Source: Alteromonadaceae bacterium 2753L.S.0a.02
GTDB lineage: Bacteria; Pseudomonadota; Gammaproteobacteria; Pseudomonadales; Cellvibrionaceae
Length of the DNA: 64,000 bases
Assembly (NCBI GenBank): GCA_007827375.1
Contig: VISH01000002.1
Coordinates: forward strand, 806,001-870,000
Reading direction: 5' to 3'
The notes under the pieces are model-generated. The model was not told where the DNA came from. It did no database searches and saw nothing but the letters and a program-made list of their open reading frames with translations. Positions 53,562-63,323 of the stretch are shown here, one piece after another; positions within the stretch are counted from its first letter, which is position 1; every line of letters begins with the position of its first letter. The translations under genes and the position numbers were made by a program.

Positions 53562-55823
53562 TCAATTGCTTTGCATACGTGCTGCGGCTTCAATAACCTG
53601 ACCGATGCAAAGCCCACCATCATTAACCGGTATGTACCCGGGGTTATAAAGTTTTAATCCGTGTTCAGGAAGTAGTCTTGCAATTTGTTCTACGAGCAGA
53701 GAATTTTGAAATACACCACCACTGATAGCGACGGTGGAAATTCCAGTGTTTTTACTCACCAGGCAGGCCTGTTTTACGAGTGAGTGGGCTAAACTGTTGT
53801 GCACCACGCGCGCGGCTTCGTTGCATTGTGGCTTGCGTTTAATAAGCCATTTCACTAACCCGAGCCACAGCACCTCGTTGCCGACAATGGGCATATCGAT
53901 AAATTTTGTGGTGTCGTGGCGCTCCGCGAGTGCCTGTAGCTGCATCGGTGCCTGACCTTCATAACTGCTGTGTTCACACACATTAAGCAACGCGGCGCAG
54001 CCATCCAGAAAACGTCCTACAGCGGTAGTGCTTGGGGTATTAATATTTTGTTGCCACATGGAATAAAGCAGTGGGTCTTCATTTTTTGGTGTTAAGCCGC
54101 AGTGTAAACGCAGACTATCGGCTATACGCCAGGGCTCGCGGCTGGCTTTTTCGCCACCTGGTAATTTAAACGGTTTGAAATAGAATTGTCGTTGCCAATT
54201 GGCAGGCTTACCGCTGAGGCAATCGCCGCCCCAAAGTGTGCCATCACAGCCCAGTCCGGTACCATCCCAGGTAAATGCAATAATGGGTTCACTGCACGGT
54301 AAACCTTGCTCGCCATTTATTGCGTACAAACTACTGGCGTGCGCGTGGTGGTGCCAAATGGGGTGGCGCTCAGTATTTTGCTTTGCAGCCCAGCGACTGG
54401 TGGTGTAATCGGGGTGGGCGTCGTGTGCTAAATCGCTTGGTGCCTGTTGGTACAACCGGCAGAAATCATCGCTGAGTTGTTCGAACACGTGCTGGCTGCG
54501 CAGGCTGTCCATATCGGCGATGTGTGGTGAAACCACAATGCGTTCACCAAACGCGAGGCACAGGGTATTTTTACTGTGTGCACCGGTAGCCAATAGCGTG
54601 CGATCGCCCAATGGGTAGGGGTTACTTAATTCCAGAGGGGCAAGACCCCGACCGATACGAAGTGTTTGTGGCTGATTATTAATAATGTGTATGACTGAAT
54701 CATCCGCGGGTCTGCGAATAGGGCGATTGTGATCAAGCACACCGTTTATAACGTTACTCAAACGTTCTCTTAATTCGTCACTCTCAGTAAACACCGGTTC
54801 GCCACTGATGTTAGCGGATGTTACCACCAGCGGTTTTTGGAGTTTATCCATTAACATGAAATGCAGTGGGCTGTAGGGAAATATTATGCCGATGTCATTT
54901 AACCCGGGTGCGATGCTTGGGGGCAAGGTTGACTGCGGATGTTTAGGGCACAACACCACTGGGCGCACAGCCGATACCAATTGTTGAATGTGTAACTCAC
55001 TGGCGGGGCTGTGTTCCCCGAGTGTTTCCGGGGAGAGCATTACGGCCAGAGGCTTGTCGGGTCGCGGTTTGGTACTGCGTAAGTGGCCGATAGCCGCTTC
55101 ATTGTGTGCATCACAAACCAAGTGAAAACCGCCAATCCCTTTCACAGCAATAATTTTACCTTCATTTATGGCCTCGCAGGCGGCTACCAGAGGTGCGCGC
55201 TGAATATCGCCGCTACTGGCTGGCTGCATTGGCAGAAATTGGAGTTGCGGACCACACTCGGGACAAGCCAGTGGTTCGGCATGAAAGCGGCGGTTTTCGC
55301 TGTCGTTGTATTCGCGACCGCAGGTTTCGCAAAGCGGAAAACTGCGCATTGCCGTATTGTTTCGGTCGTAAGGTAGCGCATCGATAATAGTGTAACGGGG
55401 GCCGCACTGGGTGCAGTTAATAAACGCGTATTGGTAGCGTGCGTTTCCGGGGTGCAGTAATTCCCATTGGCAATCAGGGCAGGTATAGAGATCGGCTGGC
55501 AAATGAATTTCCGGAGTACCGGCTGCCGATTTAGGGCGCTGTGTTTTGCTATCGCTAGAAAGGATTATAAAATTTTTTAAATGGCTGGCGGTTTTATCGA
55601 AGCGTTCTCGAATGGTCGGCTTGGCCAATGGTGGTGCTTCGAATAATATTTTTTTTTCAAAACACTGAATTTGTTGTTCGTCGCCCTCCACTAAAATTGA
55701 AACCCGACCGTTATTGTTTTGCACCCAACCTTTGAGCGAGAGCTGTTCTGCCAGGTTGTGCACAAATGGGCGAAATCCTACACCTTGTACCAAGCCTCCC
55801 ATTATATATTGTCTGCAAATCAT
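53562..55823 (-). CDS. hypF: Carbamoyltransferase HypF
   Basis: 753 residues from ATG 55823, which overlaps the hypD stop (ATGA); an in-frame ATG at 55850 is less likely. Domains: acylphosphatase (GGLVQGVGFRPFVHNLAEQL, about 1-90), two zinc-finger-like CxxC pairs (CPDCQW ... CTQCGPRYT; CETCGREY ... CPECGP, about 100-185), YrdC-like carbamoyl-adenylate domain (KPRPDKPLAVML, about 195-370) and a Kae1-like C-terminal domain (HHHAHASSLY, SGGVFQNSLL). It passes the carbamoyl group to HypE. Confidence 0.97.
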   Translation of the reverse strand: MICRQYIMGGLVQGVGFRPFVHNLAEQLSLKGWVQNNNGRVSILVEGDEQQIQCFEKKILFEAPPLAKPTIRERFDKTASHLKNFIILSSDSKTQRPKSAAGTPEIHLPADLYTCPDCQWELLHPGNARYQYAFINCTQCGPRYTIIDALPYDRNNTAMRSFPLCETCGREYNDSENRRFHAEPLACPECGPQLQFLPMQPASSGDIQRAPLVAACEAINEGKIIAVKGIGGFHLVCDAHNEAAIGHLRSTKPRPDKPLAVMLSPETLGEHSPASELHIQQLVSAVRPVVLCPKHPQSTLPPSIAPGLNDIGIIFPYSPLHFMLMDKLQKPLVVTSANISGEPVFTESDELRERLSNVINGVLDHNRPIRRPADDSVIHIINNQPQTLRIGRGLAPLELSNPYPLGDRTLLATGAHSKNTLCLAFGERIVVSPHIADMDSLRSQHVFEQLSDDFCRLYQQAPSDLAHDAHPDYTTSRWAAKQNTERHPIWHHHAHASSLYAINGEQGLPCSEPIIAFTWDGTGLGCDGTLWGGDCLSGKPANWQRQFYFKPFKLPGGEKASREPWRIADSLRLHCGLTPKNEDPLLYSMWQQNINTPSTTAVGRFLDGCAALLNVCEHSSYEGQAPMQLQALAERHDTTKFIDMPIVGNEVLWLGLVKWLIKRKPQCNEAARVVHNSLAHSLVKQACLVSKNTGISTVAISGGVFQNSLLVEQIARLLPEHGLKLYNPGYIPVNDGGLCIGQVIEAAARMQSN

Positions 55824-56950
55824 GCGGCGTTTACTCCGGCGCTCCACCAAATGCGACAGGCACCTTCATCAGAAACCATGCAGGGGCCTACTGGTTGGCG
55901 TGGTGTGCAACCGTTGCCGTAGAGTGGACATTGATGGGGTTGGCGGCGCGCCATTACAACGTCGGCGCATTGGCAACTTTTCGGCATAATATTTTCTTTG
56001 CCAATTGTTGCTGCGTGTTCACTGTGATGGGCATAGGTGATACGAGCGTTTATGTGATTGAACTGAGGTTTTAATTCGTACCCAGAGCATGGAATGCTTC
56101 CGATTCCGCGCCAGCGGGAACTGGTAATTGCAAAACACGCGTTGAGTAGCTGTTGTGCGGTTTTATTGCCTTCGGGTGTTACCACTTGCGGGTAGCAGTT
56201 ACCCAGTTGTAATTTGTTGCTTTGGGCTTGTTGCAGTACGTTAAGAAAAGCGGCCATTAAACTTTCTGCTTCGAAGCCCGCGATCGCCGTGGGAATTGCG
56301 TAATCATCAATGAGAAATTGCCACTCATTAGCGCCCATTACTGTAGCAACATGCCCGGGAGCAATCATGCCGTGAATTTGTAGCGCTTGTTTATCTTGCA
56401 GTAAGGCATTTACCGCAGGCCATGTTCGTCGGCCTGAAATTAAAAATTGCAGATTGTCAGGCAATTGATTATTGCAAATTTCGTATGCCAGGGCGGCGAC
56501 GGGTGCCATGGTGGTTTCGAATCCCGCAGCAAAAAATATGACCGTTTTATCGGGGTTTTGCCGTGCGATGGCTTTTGCTTCCAGGGGGGAGGCGATAGGC
56601 CGGATATCGCCACCGGCGGCCTTGGCGACTTCCAGGGAACGTATTTTATGTGCATTGGTGTTACTGGCGTTGCCTGTTATCGGGACGCGAAGCAGGTCGC
56701 CAAAAGCCAGCACAATAACCGATTCATTCAGCGCCAGTGTTATAGCCAGTGCGATATCTTCTTCTGGGCAAACACATACCGGGCAACCCGGCCCGGGTAT
56801 TAATTTCAACCATTCGGGTAATACTGCGCGCAAACCTGCCTGGGTAATGCTGCGTTCATGCCCGCCACACACATTCAATAAATTGAAGGGCGTGGCAGGA
56901 GGTACCAGCCCCTGTATCTTGGCGAGCAGGGTTTGCGCAGCAGCGCTCAT
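55820..56950 (-). CDS. hypD: Hydrogenase maturation protein HypD
   Basis: About 376 residues from ATG 56950, which overlaps the hypB stop (ATGA); the frame upstream to 57091 lies inside hypB. HypD is the Fe-S scaffold on which Fe(CN)2CO is built with HypC. Seen: NVCGGHERSI, LIPGPGCPVCVCP, AAGFETTMAP, and C-terminal cluster cysteines (SCQCADVVMARRQPHQCPLY ... CTPRQPVGPCMVSDEGACRI). Confidence 0.97.
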   Translation of the reverse strand: MSAAAQTLLAKIQGLVPPATPFNLLNVCGGHERSITQAGLRAVLPEWLKLIPGPGCPVCVCPEEDIALAITLALNESVIVLAFGDLLRVPITGNASNTNAHKIRSLEVAKAAGGDIRPIASPLEAKAIARQNPDKTVIFFAAGFETTMAPVAALAYEICNNQLPDNLQFLISGRRTWPAVNALLQDKQALQIHGMIAPGHVATVMGANEWQFLIDDYAIPTAIAGFEAESLMAAFLNVLQQAQSNKLQLGNCYPQVVTPEGNKTAQQLLNACFAITSSRWRGIGSIPCSGYELKPQFNHINARITYAHHSEHAATIGKENIMPKSCQCADVVMARRQPHQCPLYGNGCTPRQPVGPCMVSDEGACRIWWSAGVNAA

Positions 56951-57828
56951 GCGCGTTTCTCCAAAAGTTTTGTTTCGCTGTTTTCGGATGAAACGTGATT
57001 GTTTTGCGTAGCGATTTTTTTGCGACAGGATTCCGTTAACCAATCCAACCAGACTTCCAAGCCCTCTCCCGTTTTTGCCGAAAGCGGCCATACCGGGCTG
57101 TGATTGGCAAGTTTTCGCAAATTACTTTCCGCGGCTCGCACGGCAAAATCATCAAAAAATTCCAGCAGCTCCAGCTTGCTGATGACCAAGCCGTCGATTT
57201 TTTGAAACATTACCGGGTATTTCAGTGGTTTGTCATCGCCTTCGGTGGTAGACAGCAGGGCAATATTCGCATCCTGCCCCAAGTCAAACGCCGCTGGGCA
57301 CACGAGGTTGCCGACATTTTCGATAAAAAGCAGATCGATATCTTTGAGTGGCAATTGCAGCAGGGCATCGTGAATGTAATGGGCATCCAGGTGGCAGGCA
57401 GACCCCGTGGTAATTTGTACTGCGGTTACGCCTTGGCTGCGAATACGGTTTGCATCATTTTCAGTTTCAAGATCGCCTTCAATAACGGCGATAGTCATAT
57501 TTTTTTTAAGGCGTTTAATGGTGGCTTCCAGCAGGCGTGTTTTGCCGGCGCCGGGAGATGACATTAGGTTGAGAGTAAACACACCGTGTTTGTTAAGTAG
57601 TAGACGATTGTCTCGAGCCATACTGTCGTTGGCATCCATAATATTTTGCAATACATCGTGACTGCTGCTCAACTCTGATTGGCGCTTTTGGTTTTGATGC
57701 TGTTGGCTTTTGCTTTGCTGATTTTGGTCATGATGATGCCGCAACTCGTCTGCAGGTTGTAGTACCGAACCGGTTTTAATGGCTTGCGCTTTGTGTGGTT
57801 TGAGTGTGCATCCGCAGGTTTCACACAT
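56947..57828 (-). CDS. hypB: Nickel-inserting GTPase HypB
   Basis: 293 residues. The N-terminal high-affinity nickel motif is CETCGC, followed by a His/Gln-rich linker (about 30-60, HHHDQNQQSKSQQHQ). The GTPase domain has the P-loop SSPGAGKTRLLEATI, VIEGDLET, ENVGNLVCPAAFDLG and ISKLELLEFF. It delivers Ni2+ with HypA to the large subunit. The His-rich stretch suggests nickel storage. Confidence 0.97.
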   Translation of the reverse strand: MCETCGCTLKPHKAQAIKTGSVLQPADELRHHHDQNQQSKSQQHQNQKRQSELSSSHDVLQNIMDANDSMARDNRLLLNKHGVFTLNLMSSPGAGKTRLLEATIKRLKKNMTIAVIEGDLETENDANRIRSQGVTAVQITTGSACHLDAHYIHDALLQLPLKDIDLLFIENVGNLVCPAAFDLGQDANIALLSTTEGDDKPLKYPVMFQKIDGLVISKLELLEFFDDFAVRAAESNLRKLANHSPVWPLSAKTGEGLEVWLDWLTESCRKKIATQNNHVSSENSETKLLEKRA

Positions 57829-57886
57829 GCTTTGCTCCTGTTAATGAGGTCGTGGGGTCCATTTAACCCACTGGCGTTTTTAATAC

Positions 57887-58399
57887 TTAATTTAACGCAG
57901 CTGCGCTTGTCGAGCTAACGTTGTACTTGCAGTATTCTTCAAGAGATACCTGCTGCAATTGCACGTTTACCAGAAGAAGTTCATCGCCTCCCACCAAGTG
58001 CGTATGATGCGTAGGGTCAACTGTGCAATTCAGGTGGTGCGTGCTGTATTCTTGTTGATCGACTCGGTAATTCCGATTGCATTCGCGGCAAAATATGGCG
58101 CCGGGCAGCGATTCAATGGTGAGTTGCGCACGTGGTGCGAATGTTATGTTAAGCGAGCTTGCAGCTTCGCCATCAGGATTATCTTGCCACTGACGATGGT
58201 GATCTTGGATAGCGATATCGAACGCGCGCTTCAGCAAATGTTTGTCGATTCCGGCAAATAAACCAATGCGGGCAGTCACACCGGTTATCAGTGTAATGGG
58301 TGTTTGGATTTTTTGATGTTGTGATAATTCATCGCTGCGTGTTGCAGCAATCTTAGTCGCTTCGCGCATCAGGCTTTGGCAAAGGCTGAACTCATGCAT
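57887..58399 (-). CDS. hypA: Nickel chaperone HypA, unusually long
   Basis: About 170 residues from ATG 58399 (MHEFSLCQSLM), whose His2 is the nickel ligand. The start overlaps hypC by 8 bp. Usual HypA has about 115 residues; this one has insertions before and after the zinc domain. The zinc domain begins normally (FCRECNRNYRV) but the second CxxC is reduced to one Cys followed by histidines (LNCTVDPTHHTHLVGGDEL). It works with HypB on nickel insertion. Confidence 0.9.
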   Translation of the reverse strand: MHEFSLCQSLMREATKIAATRSDELSQHQKIQTPITLITGVTARIGLFAGIDKHLLKRAFDIAIQDHHRQWQDNPDGEAASSLNITFAPRAQLTIESLPGAIFCRECNRNYRVDQQEYSTHHLNCTVDPTHHTHLVGGDELLLVNVQLQQVSLEEYCKYNVSSTSAAALN

Positions 58400-58634
58400 G
58401 GGCTTCACCCTTTTCTGCAACCTGCATTTCGTCAAACGCCGCACGACTGATAGCGGCATCCTGTGCCGCCACTTTCTGTATCGCATAGCCCAAGTGAACC
58501 AGAACAAAATCGCCACTTTGCAGTTTCTGGTCTGCAATCAGTTGCAGGCTTACATCGCGATACACGCCCGCGGCTTCACAATTGGCGATACCGTCGTTAA
58601 TGGCACATATTTTCATAGGAATAGCCAAGCACAT
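58392..58634 (-). CDS. hypC: Hydrogenase assembly chaperone HypC
   Basis: 80 residues beginning MCLAIPMKI, the conserved N-terminus whose Cys2 binds the iron centre during Fe(CN)2CO assembly and large-subunit maturation. VYRDVSLQLI, GDFVLVHLGYAIQKV and the acidic tail are typical. First gene of the leftward hyp operon. Confidence 0.96.
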   Translation of the reverse strand: MCLAIPMKICAINDGIANCEAAGVYRDVSLQLIADQKLQSGDFVLVHLGYAIQKVAAQDAAISRAAFDEMQVAEKGEAHA

Positions 58635-59166
58635 AAACGGATCTCATTGTTCGTTGTTGCTTATCGTTGTTGCACAGATTTTAGGCTGGTCTAAGGCCCC
58701 ATTTATTGATGTATCGCATGTTTAGGCGGAGTCATTTGTTCTATTGTTATTGCGGGTTTCTTCAACAGAGGTAAACCCAGTTATCGCCGTATCCCCAGGC
58801 CTGAGCGCGTCAAGAGTGTGTTCACGTGTCAATTAACGGGATGTGGGCGCAATCATTTATTTGTCGTACTTGGTTACGCAGATAGAGAAATCTTTTTTTG
58901 TGGTCGATTAGCGTTGCAGGTTCTAATAAATACTCGCCTTTGCAACGGTACCGCAAAAAAACCTTCCTCATATCTCCGCACTCCGGGGGGGTAGGCAGCG
59001 CCGTTATCAGCGGGGCTTGTTTGTGCCGTATCAATAAACGCTCGAACACCATTACTTATAGCGCTAACCACTAAATATATAAATAACGGTTAGGTAGTTT
59101 ATTAGGGTGGCTGGGGTGTAATGGTTTTGGGCAAATGCAGTTTTCTCGGAAGAAGGATGCCATGTT
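58635..59166. promoter_or_regulatory. Divergent promoter region between hyp and hydrogenase operons
   Basis: 532 bp separating hypC (leftward) and the hydrogenase beta gene (rightward). A 76-codon leftward frame (58822-59052) has no family features. A Shine-Dalgarno-like AAGAAGGA precedes the beta-subunit ATG at 59167. I looked for FNR-type TTGAT-N4-ATCAA and sigma54 TGGCAC-N5-TTGC elements and found none that match well. Confidence 0.55.
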
Positions 59167-60288
59167 ATGACGCTCCATTATTTATCGCCGGAAAACTTCC
59201 CAAAGATATTGACCGTACTTGCACAAGCGGGCTATGAGCTTGTTGGCCCACAGGTTCGCGATGGAGCGATCGTGTACGATCATCTCAATGATGTTGAAGA
59301 TCTTCCGCGGGGAGTTGAGTCGGAACAGAAACCAGGCTCTTATCAATTAAAAGAAACCTATTCCAATCGTTATTTTTCCTGGGCGAATGGCCCCAGTGCG
59401 CTTAAACCTTTGTTATATCGCTCACGTCAACCATTGTGGGTTGCCGAGCAGGTGGCGCAACCGAGCGATATAGGTTTGGTTTTTAAAGATGTGGTTGCAA
59501 CACCCAGCCCAACAGCCGTGATTGGTGTGCGGCCTTGCGATATCGCCGCTATGAAAATCCACGATAAACACTTTTTGGAAAGTGATTACGTGGATGCCTA
59601 CTATAAAGCGGAACGCGATGCGCTGTTTACAGTTGCTGTAAATTGCGCGACCTGCAGCGAAACCTGTTTTTGTGCATCTACCGGGGATGGCCCGAATGCA
59701 GACAGCGGCTACGATTGGTTGCTCGATGAACTCGACAGTGGCTTTTTAATTCAGGCCGGTTCCCCTCAGGGTGAAGTATTACTTGCGGAACTGCCGTTGC
59801 GAGAACCCAACGATGCGATGCTTGCCGAAGCGCGTACCCAATTTGAAAAAACTCAGCAGCAACAAAAACGTTTTCTTATAGACGAAAACATGCACGCGAA
59901 TTTATTTTCGCAACTCGATAACCGCCGCTGGCACGACATTGCCGAGCGCTGTCTGGCCTGCGGAAATTGCACAGCGGTTTGCCCCACCTGTTTTTGCCAT
60001 CGTGAAACCGAAACCGCAGATTTAGACGGTGCCACAACCACACACTTCCGCGAATGGGATAGCTGCTTTAATGCCGATCACAGTGTTATGCATGGGCATT
60101 CGGTACGGGATACCGGCGATTTGCGTTACCGTCAATGGATGCTGCATAAATTGGGCAGTTGGGTAATGCAATACGGACGCTCCGGCTGTGTAGGGTGTGG
60201 ACGCTGTATCGCCTGGTGCCCTGCGGGAATTGATTTCCCAGCCGAAGCTAATGCAATTAGTGGGGAGTTTGCGCTATGGGAACAATAG
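59167..60288 (+). CDS. Group 3b-type hydrogenase beta subunit (iron-sulfur)
   Basis: 373 residues. Matches the HydB beta subunit of NAD(P)-linked bidirectional (sulf)hydrogenase. Seen: VIGVRPCDIAAMKIHDKHF, CATCSETCFCASTGDGP, then two [4Fe-4S] ferredoxin-type motifs CLACGNCTAVCPTCFCH (near 265) and CVGCGRCIAWCPAGID (near 348). It relays electrons between the flavin subunit and the delta/alpha pair. First gene of the four-gene operon; overlaps the next gene by 13 bp. Confidence 0.93.
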   Translation: MTLHYLSPENFPKILTVLAQAGYELVGPQVRDGAIVYDHLNDVEDLPRGVESEQKPGSYQLKETYSNRYFSWANGPSALKPLLYRSRQPLWVAEQVAQPSDIGLVFKDVVATPSPTAVIGVRPCDIAAMKIHDKHFLESDYVDAYYKAERDALFTVAVNCATCSETCFCASTGDGPNADSGYDWLLDELDSGFLIQAGSPQGEVLLAELPLREPNDAMLAEARTQFEKTQQQQKRFLIDENMHANLFSQLDNRRWHDIAERCLACGNCTAVCPTCFCHRETETADLDGATTTHFREWDSCFNADHSVMHGHSVRDTGDLRYRQWMLHKLGSWVMQYGRSGCVGCGRCIAWCPAGIDFPAEANAISGEFALWEQ

Positions 60289-61160
60289 AGGAAAGCATTG
60301 CAACAGAAGGTTGCAGGGCATCGCAAAAGCTGGCTAATGATTATGTGCCTATGTCGGCTCGAATTATCGAACGCATTGAAGAAACGCCCAATATTTTTAC
60401 TTGGAAACTTTTAATCGAAGACGCGCAACAACGCGAAGCCTATAAATACGCTTGTGGTCAGTTCAACATGGTGTATTTGTTCGGTGTGGGTGAAGTTGCC
60501 ATTTCAATTATGGGTAGTGAGGGCGAATACCTGCTGCATACCATTCAGGCGGTAGGTCGCGTTACCAATGCCATGGCCAATTTAAAACCGGGAGATCGTG
60601 TTGGTATTCGTGGGCCTTATGGTACCGGTTGGCCAATGGTGCCCGCGAAGAGTCGCGACGTGGTTTTTATTACCGGCGGCTTGGGGTGTGCTCCGGCGGT
60701 TTCGGCGATTCGCGAAGCTATCGCTCATCGGGATGATTACGGCCGGATCGTAATTATGCAAACCGTATTGCATCGTCACGATATGTTGTGGGAAGCACAA
60801 TACGATGAATGGCGGCAAGTGCGTGCCACTCAGGTTTTGCTGGCCACCGACCGTGATAACACCGCCTGGCCTAATTGGAAAAAAGGTCGCGTGGGTGCTC
60901 TGTTTCGCGAAGCGCGTTTTGATGCATCGCACTGCACGGTAATGTGTTGTGGGCCGCACCCGATGATGACTGGCACTTCGCGGCAATTAATCGCAATGGG
61001 TGTTCCCGAAACCGATATTTATTTAAGTCTCGAACGCAATATGCAGTGCGCGTTGGGACACTGTGGCCACTGTCAAATGGATGAGGCGTTTGTGTGTAAA
61101 GATGGCCCGGTGTTCACCTATGCGAAAATTAAAGATGTGCTAGAGCGCAGGGGGTTTTAA
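60276..61160 (+). CDS. Group 3b-type hydrogenase gamma subunit (FAD/NAD(P)-binding)
   Basis: 294 residues with a ferredoxin-NAD(P)+ reductase fold. FAD-binding region CGQFNMVYLFGVGEVAIS and GDRVGIRGPYGTGWP; NAD(P)-binding VVFITGGLGCAPAVSAI; C-terminal [2Fe-2S]-type cysteines in CALGHCGHCQMDEAFVCKDG. It is the site of NAD(P)+ reduction or NAD(P)H oxidation. Confidence 0.94.
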   Translation: MGTIEESIATEGCRASQKLANDYVPMSARIIERIEETPNIFTWKLLIEDAQQREAYKYACGQFNMVYLFGVGEVAISIMGSEGEYLLHTIQAVGRVTNAMANLKPGDRVGIRGPYGTGWPMVPAKSRDVVFITGGLGCAPAVSAIREAIAHRDDYGRIVIMQTVLHRHDMLWEAQYDEWRQVRATQVLLATDRDNTAWPNWKKGRVGALFREARFDASHCTVMCCGPHPMMTGTSRQLIAMGVPETDIYLSLERNMQCALGHCGHCQMDEAFVCKDGPVFTYAKIKDVLERRGF

Positions 61161-61162
61161 TT

Positions 61163-61960
61163 ATGAGTGATACAGCGAAAAAACCGCGTGTGAGTGTTCA
61201 TAAATTTGCCTCCTGTTCCGGCTGTCAGTTGGCATTTATTAATATGGGTGAAGACCTTATAAAACTCACCCAATTGGTAGACATTGTACATTTTGCCGAA
61301 GCTGGGCCACTGGGGCCGGATGAAAAAGTTGACATCAGTTTTATCGAAGGCTCTATAACTACGCCACACGACGTTGAACGTTTGGAAGCTATTCGGGAAC
61401 GCAGTAGTTTTGTTATTACCGTTGGCGCTTGTGCAACTTCCGGGGGAATCCAGGCATTAAAGAATAATGCCGATAGCGACGTTTGGATGCGTTCAGTGTA
61501 CGCCAAGCCTGAATACATCAGTTCGCTTTCCACCTCTGCTGCCATTAAAAATCACGTTAAAGTGGATTACGAGTTGTGGGGCTGCCCGGTGGATGTGAAA
61601 CAAATGGTGGCAGCGGTGCGCCATTTATTATTTGGTGTCGCGCCCCTGCCTGTTGCCGAAAAAGTGTGTCAGGAATGTAAGCGTAAAAATACCGTGTGTG
61701 TGATGATCACCAAACAGCAACCGTGTATGGGGCCGGTAACCCGAGGGGGCTGTGGTGCCTTGTGCCCATCCTTCGGCGCAAGTTGCTACGCCTGTTACGG
61801 GCCATCAGAACTCACCAATGTAAAACTACTGGGTAATCGTTTTCTGGGTTTTGGGCTAACGCCCGACGAGGTGCGCCGTAAATTCCAGGGCATGCACAAC
61901 GCAGCTCCAGAATTTGCCGAGGCAAATGTGATTTGGTCTGATGCGCGAGGGGGTGTGTGA
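61163..61960 (+). CDS. Group 3b-type [NiFe]-hydrogenase small subunit (delta)
   Basis: 265 residues. Proximal cluster ligands in KFASCSGCQLAFIN, GACATSGGIQALK and LWGCPVD; further cysteines in CQECKRKNTVC, QPCMGPVTRGGCGALCPSFG and ASCYACYGP, consistent with three [4Fe-4S] clusters. No signal peptide, so the enzyme is cytoplasmic. The large-subunit ATG overlaps its stop (TGATG). Confidence 0.95.
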   Translation: MSDTAKKPRVSVHKFASCSGCQLAFINMGEDLIKLTQLVDIVHFAEAGPLGPDEKVDISFIEGSITTPHDVERLEAIRERSSFVITVGACATSGGIQALKNNADSDVWMRSVYAKPEYISSLSTSAAIKNHVKVDYELWGCPVDVKQMVAAVRHLLFGVAPLPVAEKVCQECKRKNTVCVMITKQQPCMGPVTRGGCGALCPSFGASCYACYGPSELTNVKLLGNRFLGFGLTPDEVRRKFQGMHNAAPEFAEANVIWSDARGGV

Positions 61961-63267
61961 TGACGACTGTAGATCCCAATCGTGATATTAATATTAATGT
62001 GCCGGTTATGGTGCGGGTTGAAGGTGAGGGCGCGCTGGAGTTTACTGCCAGTGAAGGCAATATCGAAAACCTGCATTTAAAAATATACGAACCACCGCGC
62101 TTGTTCGAAAAATTTTTAGAAGGAGAAAATTACACCGAAGTACCAACCATGGCGGCACGTATTTGCGGCATTTGCCCCATTGCCTATCAAATGACATCCA
62201 TTCGTGCGCTCGAACGCTTATTTGGTGTCGACCCCGGGCCTTGGGTACACGACATGCGTCGTGTTGTATATGCCGGAGAATGGCTGCAAAGCCATGCATT
62301 GCATATTCACTTGTTGGCAACACCGGATTTTCTCGGGTATGACAATGCCATCGCAATGGCACAAGATCATCCCCAAACAGTGAAAAGGGGTATGAAATTG
62401 CAGGCCTTGGGGAACGATTTATTGTCGTTGCTGGGAGGTCGTTCCGTGCACCCGATTGGTTTGCGGGTGGGTGGTTTCTATCGTGCTCCGGAAAAGCGGG
62501 AGGTGGCAGACCTTGTTGATCGGCTCGAGGATGCCGTGGAGGACGCTATCGGCGTTGTGGAATGGACGGCGGGTTTGGATTTGCCGGTGGATAATCAAGC
62601 ATTTAATTGCGTTGCCATTCGGCATCCCAACGAATACGGTATTAATGAAGGTGAATTGGTGTCGACGCAGGGCCAGAGGGTAAGCTTTGATAGCTATTCC
62701 GAACGCTTCAAAGAGCACCAAGTGAAACACTCTACCGCGTTCTACTCCACATTGGATGGTGAAAGCTATTTTGTGGGGCCCTTAGCGCGTGTGAATTTAA
62801 ACTTTACGCAGTTGCCAAAGGAAATTCAAAATTTGTGTAACGATTTAAATTTGAAATTCCCCAGCAACAATATGTTCGATAATGTGCGGGCGCGCGCGAT
62901 TGAAAGTTATTACAGTGTGCTGGAAGCTCTGCGACTGCTCAGAGCTTATAAACGCCCGCGGCAAGCTTACGTTGATGTAACACCGAAGCCCGGTATTGCT
63001 CGCCATGCCACCGAAGCGCCCCGTGGAGTGATTTACCACGAGTTTAAAATCGACGGTAATGGTAAGGTACAAACGGCTTCTATGATTCCGCCCACCAGTC
63101 AAAATCAGGCGAGTATCGAAGCCAACCTGAAAAATGCTGTGTTGGAATACGGGCTCGATCATCCCGACGATGAATTGCGAATGCTGTGCGAAAAAATTAT
63201 TCGTAATTATGACCCCTGTATTTCCTGTTCAACGCATTTTTTAAATCTTACTGTGCACAGGAAATAG
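61960..63267 (+). CDS. Group 3b-type [NiFe]-hydrogenase large subunit (alpha)
   Basis: 435 residues from ATG 61960 (a GTG at 61957 is the alternative). It carries the NiFe site: N-terminal motif RICGICPIAYQMTS (near 64) and C-terminal motif DPCISCSTHF near residue 418. The AYQM after the first CxxC is characteristic of group 3b. Nine residues follow the conserved His, the likely peptide removed by the downstream protease. No Tat signal on its partner; cytoplasmic H2 oxidation or evolution. Confidence 0.96.
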   Translation: MTTVDPNRDININVPVMVRVEGEGALEFTASEGNIENLHLKIYEPPRLFEKFLEGENYTEVPTMAARICGICPIAYQMTSIRALERLFGVDPGPWVHDMRRVVYAGEWLQSHALHIHLLATPDFLGYDNAIAMAQDHPQTVKRGMKLQALGNDLLSLLGGRSVHPIGLRVGGFYRAPEKREVADLVDRLEDAVEDAIGVVEWTAGLDLPVDNQAFNCVAIRHPNEYGINEGELVSTQGQRVSFDSYSERFKEHQVKHSTAFYSTLDGESYFVGPLARVNLNFTQLPKEIQNLCNDLNLKFPSNNMFDNVRARAIESYYSVLEALRLLRAYKRPRQAYVDVTPKPGIARHATEAPRGVIYHEFKIDGNGKVQTASMIPPTSQNQASIEANLKNAVLEYGLDHPDDELRMLCEKIIRNYDPCISCSTHFLNLTVHRK

Positions 63268-63272
63268 CTCTG

Positions 63273-63306
63273 AACGTCAGGCGTTTGTGGTCGGACGTCT
63301 GACGTT
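63273..63306 (+). other. Hairpin between large-subunit and protease genes
   Basis: AACGTCAG and CTGACGTT form an 8-bp inverted repeat with an 18-nt loop, in the 56-bp gap between the large-subunit stop and the protease start. It has no T-tract. It could reduce protease expression relative to the structural genes or stabilise the upstream mRNA. Confidence 0.45.
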
Positions 63307-63323
63307 TATCCAGTATTGTCACA

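Noticed and set aside
58822..59052. 76-codon leftward frame in the hyp/hydrogenase intergenic region
   Set aside because: No signal, motif or start context, and it occupies the expected divergent promoter region.
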